Source: Bacteroidales bacterium
GTDB taxonomy: Bacteria > Bacteroidota > Bacteroidia > Bacteroidales > UBA10428
Assembly: GCA_003508755.1 (NCBI GenBank)
Contig: DNTK01000433.1
Location: 1 to 12,025, forward strand
Direction of reading: 5' to 3'
Length of the DNA: 12,025 nucleotides
Shown here: positions 7,342 through 12,025 of the stretch, one piece after another
How positions within the stretch are numbered: position 1 is the first letter of the stretch
Layout of the letters: every line of letters starts with the position of its first letter
The notes under the pieces: generated by a model
Told to the model about the DNA's origin: nothing
The model's database searches: none
The model's input: only the letters and a program-made list of their open reading frames with translations
Translations under genes and position numbers: made by a program

Positions 7342-8195
7342 CCGAGTTCTTCTTTTATTAATTCATTCAACTGATTGATAAACCAGGCCCCCATCTTATG
7401 GTAGTACCGGCGGTTGCGGAATGCCGAAACAAAATGGACCCCTTGAATTGCATTGGTTAACAATATTTCATCAACAACCTCTATGTCTTTTTCGGTAAAA
7501 CCGTTTGTGTACTTAACTTCAATATTATTCCCGGATGCTATTTCAATTATTGTTTTTCGCATGGTACCATCAACACAGCCACACTCATTGGTAGTAGTGT
7601 AAAGCACTTTGTTTTTTACCAGGAAAAGATTGGATGAAAGACCCTCAATAATTTTTTGCTCCTGGTTTAATATAAAGCAATCGTCCAGCTTGTTAGCTGA
7701 CTTCCAGATACCAGCCAATACATAAAAAAGCGAACTACTCGTTTTTAATTTCGATAAGGGCGAAATTGGTTTTAATTGTTCAGAGTAGATTCCCGTTTTA
7801 AGCCCTTGTGCCGGAAGACTAAAATATTCATCCTCATACTCAGTAGCAGTAATAATAAAGCTGGCCGAATTATTAGCGGGAGTATAGAACCCACCTTGAT
7901 TTCTGAAGATTGATAACCGCACCCTGGCTGCCTTATAAAGACGGTTTTTTTGCAGCAGCTTGTTTATTTGCAACCTAAAATACTGTTCTGTATAGGCATC
8001 AGGCAGTTGTATATTTATTAGTTTTAATGAATCGGCAATGCGATGGTAATGATTTGAAAAAAACAACGGTTGTGAATTCAAACAGCGTATGGTTTCAAAA
8101 ATACCATCACCATAGCAAAAGCCACGGTTATCAGCCATTATTTGGGGTTCGTTAGCCGGTATATGCGAGCCATTAAAGTTTATATGTCTGCTCAT
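7338..8195 (-). CDS. Class IV PLP-dependent aminotransferase, PabC-like (possible aminodeoxychorismate lyase)
   Basis: This 285-residue cytoplasmic enzyme has the class IV fold shared by branched-chain aminotransferase, D-amino-acid aminotransferase and 4-amino-4-deoxychorismate lyase. Visible signatures are NRGFCYGDGIFETIR (23-37), HRIADSL (51-57), the probable PLP-binding Lys151 in KLKTSS (149-154) and Glu184 in IIEGLSSNLFLV (182-193). The segment CGCVDGTMR (205-213) resembles the CGVxGxMR segment of PabC more than the PGITR of branched-chain enzymes. I therefore favour p-aminobenzoate/folate synthesis, but D-amino-acid aminotransferase is not excluded. It is the last gene of the holA-rhomboid operon, starting in a 4-nt ATGA overlap with the rhomboid stop. 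It ends in overlapping stops with yqgE. Confidence 0.85.
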   Translation of the reverse strand: MSRHINFNGSHIPANEPQIMADNRGFCYGDGIFETIRCLNSQPLFFSNHYHRIADSLKLINIQLPDAYTEQYFRLQINKLLQKNRLYKAARVRLSIFRNQGGFYTPANNSASFIITATEYEDEYFSLPAQGLKTGIYSEQLKPISPLSKLKTSSSLFYVLAGIWKSANKLDDCFILNQEQKIIEGLSSNLFLVKNKVLYTTTNECGCVDGTMRKTIIEIASGNNIEVKYTNGFTEKDIEVVDEILLTNAIQGVHFVSAFRNRRYYHKMGAWFINQLNELIKEELG

Positions 8196-8815
8196 AGAAC
8201 CAGCAATTCATTTATAAAATGACGGATTAAACGCAGATCGATAAAGAGCGGAAAAACAAACCCAAATACAGCCCCTAATAAATGGGCATCATGTGCAATA
8301 TTGTCCGTGCCTCTTCTTGATTGGTAGTGGGAATAAATAATATACAATATGGCAAATATTATTCCCGGAATACCAATTATACCATAGAGGTAAAGTTTTT
8401 CCCAGGGTTTAAAAAAGATACTGAAGAACATAACTGCAGCTACAGCACCCGAGGCTCCTACTGCGTTGTACCATACATTATCCTTGTGCCGAAACAGACT
8501 TATCGAAGATGCAAATACAATGGATATAAGATAAAAAAACAAGTATATCAGTATGGGATATTTTACGATACCCTGCGCGGCCATTAAATTCAGGTAATAC
8601 TCCACTGTTCGACCAAAGAAATAGAGTACCAGCATGTTTACAATCAGGTGCCACCAGCCTGCATGTACAAAACCATGTGTTAAAAGCCTAAAAATTTCTT
8701 TCCGGTGATAAACCTGATAAGCATTAAATTGCAATTTTCTGAATAATTCCTGGTTATTAAAGGCCAGAATAGAAATGCCGGACGTTATAATGATTATTAC
8801 TATGGTTATGCTCAT
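8192..8815 (-). CDS. Rhomboid family intramembrane serine protease
   Basis: This 207-residue protein is a compact six-transmembrane rhomboid that cuts transmembrane substrates within the inner membrane. The catalytic serine is Ser122 in GASG (120-123), and the catalytic histidine is most likely His178 in AHLLG (177-181). HGFVHAGWWHLIVN (47-60) gives His51, His56 and Asn60, whose spacing matches GlpG His145, His150 and Asn154, the oxyanion-side residues. Predicted membrane segments lie at about 1-19, 52-72, 88-107, 117-135, 142-162 and 177-195. The gene lies 16 nt after holA and overlaps the aminotransferase start by 4 nt, so co-transcription is near certain. Substrates cannot be inferred. All active-site residues are present. 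Confidence 0.93.
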   Translation of the reverse strand: MSITIVIIIITSGISILAFNNQELFRKLQFNAYQVYHRKEIFRLLTHGFVHAGWWHLIVNMLVLYFFGRTVEYYLNLMAAQGIVKYPILIYLFFYLISIVFASSISLFRHKDNVWYNAVGASGAVAAVMFFSIFFKPWEKLYLYGIIGIPGIIFAILYIIYSHYQSRRGTDNIAHDAHLLGAVFGFVFPLFIDLRLIRHFINELLVL

Positions 8816-8831
8816 GTGCGGTGTTTCAATG

Positions 8832-9833
8832 TTAATTTAATATCTTAAATATCAGCTCTTTCAATAAATCGCCGGGTGTAGATGAAAGACTCCCTACTCC
8901 CTTTGATTTTAAATCGTATTCGCGAAGGGCGGATATAATGCTCACGGCCTTCTTTGGAGGATAAATACTAGCCCCTCTTTGATAATCGGAAACAAAATAT
9001 GGATTGATTTTAAGTGCCGAGGCAACTGACATCTTAGATTTATCCTGTAGAAAATAATAAACCAAAATTTTATTAAAGAAACTGTAAAGCATGGCAATGG
9101 TAACCGGAAAGGGATTGCTTTTTTGGTTTTGGGCAAAATGATCGACAATCCGAAATGCCTTTAAATGATCGCGTTTAATTAGCGCCTGCTGCAGCTCGAT
9201 GTTATTAAAATCCTTACTGATACCAATGTTTTCTTCGATATGCACCGGACTTATTAACTTCTCTCCTTCAGGAAGAGTAATAATGAGTTTCTCCAGCTCC
9301 ATCGATATTTTACTTAAATCGGATCCTAAAAACTCAGTCAGCAATAAGGCTCCGGTAGGCTGAATATCAAATCCTTTTGTTTTCAGGTATTTTGTTATCC
9401 AATCGGGTACCCTGTCTTCATAAAGCCTTTTCGATTCAAAAAGTACATGGTTCTTTTCAAGTACTTTATAGAGTTTTTTTCTTTTATCGAGCTTTTTGTA
9501 CTTAAAATTTATGACCAGCAACGTCGAATTAAGCGGATTATCAGCATAGTATACCAAATCATCGATATTACCAATATTTTGAGCTTCCTTGATAATAACA
9601 ACCTGGTAATCAGCCATCATTGGAAAGCGCTTTGCCGCATTTATCACAGAGGCGATATCAACGTCTTTCCCATATAATACACTCTGATTAAAAGCCTTAT
9701 CAGCTTCACTTAGCACATTTGCAGCAATATAATCAGTAATTCGATCAATAAAATAAGGCTCATCACCCATTAGGAAGTATATTGGCGCATACTTTTTTTG
9801 CTTTAAGTCTGAAAGGATTGAATCAAATGTCAT
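8832..9833 (-). CDS. holA: DNA polymerase III subunit delta
   Basis: This 333-residue protein is the delta subunit of the DNA polymerase III clamp loader, which opens the beta sliding clamp and loads it on primed DNA. Signatures are IYFLMGDEPYFIDRI (18-32), a RecA-like core with the strand DYQVVIIKEAQNI (75-87), STLLVINF (103-110), and the middle-domain motif FLGSDLSKISMELEKL (168-183). A helical collar domain follows (about 210-333) that ends in SSTPGDLLKELIFKIL. It has no Walker A motif, as expected for delta. The length is usual for the family. It is the first gene of a three-gene minus-strand operon and is divergent, with an 84-bp gap, from the HsdR_N-type gene. Confidence 0.94.
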   Translation of the reverse strand: MTFDSILSDLKQKKYAPIYFLMGDEPYFIDRITDYIAANVLSEADKAFNQSVLYGKDVDIASVINAAKRFPMMADYQVVIIKEAQNIGNIDDLVYYADNPLNSTLLVINFKYKKLDKRKKLYKVLEKNHVLFESKRLYEDRVPDWITKYLKTKGFDIQPTGALLLTEFLGSDLSKISMELEKLIITLPEGEKLISPVHIEENIGISKDFNNIELQQALIKRDHLKAFRIVDHFAQNQKSNPFPVTIAMLYSFFNKILVYYFLQDKSKMSVASALKINPYFVSDYQRGASIYPPKKAVSIISALREYDLKSKGVGSLSSTPGDLLKELIFKILN

Positions 9834-9917
9834 TTCGAAAGAATATAGCCGCTAAAATAGAAAAAAGATTAGTATTTTTCGACGCCTTATGAGGGCATTG
9901 TACTACCAATTTTATCG

Positions 9918-10364
9918 ATGCAACAACTTAATTTACCTTCATATAGCTTTACTGTTAAGAAGAAAGGTGACAACACACTCATCTTCGACGAATTGCGTAA
10001 AAAATATTTAGTTCTTACCCCTGAAGAGTGGGTCAGGCAGCACATCATTAAATTTTTAATCCAGGAGAAAAAATTTCCGAGCGGACTAATTTCGATCGAA
10101 GCCGAAATAAATGTTAATAATTTGCGCAGACGGTATGATGGTTTAGTTTATTCACGAAAAAATAGTCCCTTATTATTAATCGAATGCAAAGCCCCTACAG
10201 TCGAAATTAATCAGAAAGTGTTTGACCAAATTTTTGCCTATAACACGCAGGTTATTGCTCCCTATCTTTTGGTTACGAACGGATTAAGACATTTTTTGCT
10301 TAAACGCGAAAAAGACGGAGGGTTTAAGTTTAGCAAAGAATTTCCCGAATACGACAAGCTTTAA
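9918..10364 (+). CDS. Stand-alone type I restriction enzyme HsdR N-terminal-like (PD-(D/E)XK nuclease fold) protein
   Basis: This 148-residue protein corresponds to the HSDR_N_2 domain without the helicase parts of a true HsdR. The nuclease-fold pattern is visible: TPEEWVRQHIIKFL (34-47) with a conserved early Glu/Arg region, Glu61/Glu63 before the first strand, RRYDGLVY (71-78) with Asp74, and LLLIECKAP (85-93) with the Glu89-Cys90-Lys91 ExK. AYNTQVIAPYLLVTNG (107-122) follows, as in related domains. All residues of the PD-(D/E)XK core are present, so it may be an active nuclease. No HsdS, HsdM or helicase gene is nearby, so it is not a restriction system. From memory, similar small proteins recur next to holA in Bacteroidota, which would suggest a replication or repair role; this is an inference. 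Confidence 0.85.
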   Translation: MQQLNLPSYSFTVKKKGDNTLIFDELRKKYLVLTPEEWVRQHIIKFLIQEKKFPSGLISIEAEINVNNLRRRYDGLVYSRKNSPLLLIECKAPTVEINQKVFDQIFAYNTQVIAPYLLVTNGLRHFLLKREKDGGFKFSKEFPEYDKL

Positions 10365-10505
10365 AACCAAACGAGACATCAGATTAATTTGAACCCCAAC
10401 AACCAGGATTTCTGCGTATTTAAAAATTGAATAGATAATTCCTTCGTATTCCAATTCACCCAAAAAGAATGCATCCGGAAGACTTGTTTTATGTAATTTA
10501 CAGCC
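10365..10505. other. Convergent intergenic gap, no clear gene or terminator
   Basis: These 141 bases lie between the 3' ends of the HsdR_N-type gene and the GNAT gene. I see no GC-rich hairpin followed by a T-run, no repeat and no RNA gene. The minus-strand frame of the GNAT stays open across it after the GNAT stop codon, as set out in the findings. Confidence 0.5.
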
Positions 10506-11048
10506 TTACCTGTAGCTTGGATTGATGCATTGAAACATGAGCTCATCATTAAAACCATCGATGGTTTTAATCCAGGATTTTTTTTTACCAATTAACTCAA
10601 AACCAAGCTTTTTAAACAGGTTTATACTGGTGGTATTTTGTGGCATTATATTACAATATACCTGTTTAAGCTGCAAGGTATTAAAAACATACTGCATGAG
10701 TGCCGAAAGTGCCTCCTGAGCATACCCTTTTCCGCGTTCATGTTTATCACCAATTAATACGCCAATACCAGCCCTTAAATGATGCGGTTCAAAATCAAAC
10801 AAGTCTACAGCTCCAATAGTTTTATCTTTTCCATTAACAGTAACATCAATCATTAGCCTAAGCTGACGTGTTTGATAGATGTCCAGGTGGGAACTCTCGA
10901 TATATTTTGTAAGGACATAACGCGAGAAAGGCGCAATCGTATTGCTCACCTCCCAAATTGAACGATCATTTTCCCATTTGAACAAAATTTCAATATCATC
11001 CGGTTCCAGTGCGCGTAAAACAACCCTGTTATTTTTGAAGGCATCCAT
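10506..11048 (-). CDS. GNAT family N-acetyltransferase (RimJ/SpeG-like)
   Basis: This 180-residue cytoplasmic protein is a single GNAT domain of the Acetyltransf_3 type, transferring acetyl groups from acetyl-CoA to an amine. It opens with VVLRALEPDDIEILFKWEND (9-28). The acetyl-CoA pyrophosphate-binding loop is ERGKGYAQEAL (104-114), and the C-terminal half has VYCNIMPQNTTSINLFKKLGF (130-150), the usual Asn-x-x-Ser-x-x-x-x-x-x-LGF pattern. The arrangement resembles SpeG spermidine acetyltransferase and RimJ/RimL ribosomal-protein acetyltransferases; the substrate cannot be decided. It starts 2 nt after the stop of the PD40-SPOR gene, so it is co-transcribed with it. It lies next to a 141-bp convergent gap with no clear terminator. 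Confidence 0.88.
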   Translation of the reverse strand: MDAFKNNRVVLRALEPDDIEILFKWENDRSIWEVSNTIAPFSRYVLTKYIESSHLDIYQTRQLRLMIDVTVNGKDKTIGAVDLFDFEPHHLRAGIGVLIGDKHERGKGYAQEALSALMQYVFNTLQLKQVYCNIMPQNTTSINLFKKLGFELIGKKKSWIKTIDGFNDELMFQCINPSYR

Positions 11049-11050
11049 TT

Positions 11051-12025
11051 CTATTGGAAGTTATTGATATCAGATGTTTTTCGAATAAACGCATCTTCAT
11101 ATCCCATGGCAAAGGTTTGTCGGAGTGCTTTAATAGCTTCTTTTTTGGTAGCATAGCGGCCATAAATAAACCGAGTGTAACCGTCATTTCCTTCAATACG
11201 ACGAACTAAACTGTTGTCTAATCCTTGCAGTTGTTTATCATCTTTTGGAAATATTAAAGCCAATACCTGTATGGTATACGCTCCTTCTTCCGAAAGCAGG
11301 GGAGCGTTTACAGGTTCGATTTCGGGCTTGGGTTCCTCAGCAACAACCTGAACCACCGGCTCGGGTTCAGGTTCAAGCACAGTCTCAGGTTCGGGAACGG
11401 GCTCAGGCTCGGTTTCTTCAACAACAACAGCCATAACTTCAACCTCAGCACTTTCCTCCTTTTCAATAGGCTCGGGCTCCATTTTTTCAGGAATTGTAGC
11501 GGTTGCTATAACAGCTGCTGCAGCGACTGCAGGTACTTCTTCCGGTATTTCAGTTACTTCAGCTTGTTCTTCCAATACCTCTGTGACAGGAGCTTCTTCT
11601 TTTTCGAGTTCCGGAGGTCTTAAAGAAGCCATATAGTCACTAATCTCGCGTTGGCGATCGGTACCTGATTGAACCATGTAAAGATCTAATTTGCCGAATC
11701 CGCCTGGTAAATCGCGCGCAATATAGCCCTTGCGGTATTTTTCGTAATATTTAAATGAAATGTCGTCGTCAACCGAATTGTAGGGCATGCCCAAGTTTTC
11801 TGGTTGAGTCCAGCTGCCGGAACTTAAGCGTGAATAATAAATATCCATGCGGCCAATGGTGCCCGGTCTGTCTGAGCTAAAATATAAAGTATTGCCACTA
11901 TTTGTAATAAAGGGTGATTCTTCGTTCGCCTTGGTATTTATCACTTCGCCTAAATTTTCAGCCTTCGACCATTTTCCATTTTCCCGGGTAGAATAAAAGA
12001 TATCAAAGCCCCCTATGCTTGAAGC
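11051..12025 (-). CDS. PD40 beta-propeller repeat protein with C-terminal SPOR domain (5' end outside window)
   Basis: The frame is open to the right-hand edge, so the visible 324 residues are the C-terminal part of a longer protein. It begins with WD40-like/PD40 (TolB-type) repeats: GGFDIFYS (visible 5-12) with KWSKAENLG (18-26), then RMDIYYS (59-65) with WTQPENLG (72-79), and a third GGFGKLDLY (108-116). After a short helix comes a roughly 100-residue linker rich in Pro, Glu, Val and Ala (about 137-245), suited to spanning the periplasm. The end (about 249-317) fits a SPOR domain, YTIQVLAL through RFIYGRYATKKEA to GYEDAFIRK; SPOR domains bind denuded peptidoglycan at division septa. In many relatives such propellers are followed by OmpA domains instead. 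A GTG at 11944 is only an internal codon. The role is inferred: envelope anchoring or division-site function. Confidence 0.85.
   Translation of the reverse strand, partial: ASSIGGFDIFYSTRENGKWSKAENLGEVINTKANEESPFITNSGNTLYFSSDRPGTIGRMDIYYSRLSSGSWTQPENLGMPYNSVDDDISFKYYEKYRKGYIARDLPGGFGKLDLYMVQSGTDRQREISDYMASLRPPELEKEEAPVTEVLEEQAEVTEIPEEVPAVAAAAVIATATIPEKMEPEPIEKEESAEVEVMAVVVEETEPEPVPEPETVLEPEPEPVVQVVAEEPKPEIEPVNAPLLSEEGAYTIQVLALIFPKDDKQLQGLDNSLVRRIEGNDGYTRFIYGRYATKKEAIKALRQTFAMGYEDAFIRKTSDINNFQ

Noticed and set aside
8321..8587. Plus-strand open frame of 88 codons
   Set aside because: Antisense to the rhomboid gene, which has its full active site; no domain in this frame.
8942..9148. Minus-strand open frame of 68 codons inside holA
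   Set aside because: Out-of-frame shadow of holA with no recognisable protein pattern.
9447..9677. Plus-strand open frame of 76 codons
   Set aside because: Antisense to holA, composition set by the opposite strand.
9918..10364. A type I restriction-modification or other defence system
   Set aside because: No modification, specificity or helicase gene is present; the neighbours are housekeeping genes.
10379..10591. Minus-strand open frame of 70 codons overlapping the GNAT 3' end
   Set aside because: Overlaps a well-supported GNAT gene in another frame and shows no family pattern.
11245..11436. Plus-strand open frame rich in Gln, Arg and Pro
   Set aside because: It is the antisense reading of the Pro/Glu-rich linker codons of the PD40-SPOR gene.
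11051..11944. GTG at 11942-11944 as the true start of the PD40-SPOR gene
   Set aside because: The frame continues without a stop to the window edge and encodes another PD40 repeat upstream, so the gene is cut by the window.

Overview
The window looks like chromosomal DNA from a member of the Bacteroidota. I infer this from the AT-rich sequence, the absence of strong Shine-Dalgarno sites, and several genes typical of that phylum. These are a tandem pair of DUF3857/transglutaminase-like exported proteins, an OlsB/GlsB-like N-acyltransferase, a PD40-repeat protein with a SPOR domain, and a stand-alone HsdR_N-type protein beside holA. I cannot name the genus. No tRNA, rRNA, CRISPR array, insertion sequence or phage gene was seen. 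The coding density is that of an ordinary core region, and no gap exceeds 300 bases.

Layout from left to right. (1) 1-123 is the 3' end of a plus-strand gene, probably an outer-membrane beta-barrel protein. (2) 239-1075 (+) is a GNAT-fold N-acyltransferase of the OlsB/GlsB (hemolysin-like) family, probably for aminolipid synthesis. (3) 4933-1123 (-) is a two-gene operon of exported DUF3857/transglutaminase-like proteins. The upstream gene keeps a Cys-His-Asp triad. In the downstream gene, Cys and His are replaced by Ser and Tyr at exactly matching spacings. (4) 5077-6576 (-) is an NhaC-type Na+/H+ antiporter, transcribed away from (5) yqgE at 6751-7341 (+). (6) 9833-7338 (-) is a compact operon, holA, then a rhomboid protease, then a class IV PLP aminotransferase resembling PabC. 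It meets yqgE tail to tail with overlapping stop codons. (7) 9918-10364 (+), divergent from holA, is a small PD-(D/E)XK-type HsdR N-terminal domain protein. (8) 12025-10506 (-) is an operon of a PD40-SPOR envelope protein (its start lies outside the window) and a RimJ/SpeG-like GNAT acetyltransferase 2 nt downstream.

Most genes serve the envelope (outer membrane, aminolipid, peptidoglycan-binding, exported transglutaminase-like proteins), ion homeostasis, or housekeeping (DNA polymerase III clamp loading, possibly folate synthesis). The least understood item is the DUF3857 pair, which reads as an enzyme plus a position-matched catalytically dead paralogue made from one operon. The stand-alone nuclease-fold protein beside holA is second. 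Nothing in the window looks like a defence island or a mobile system.
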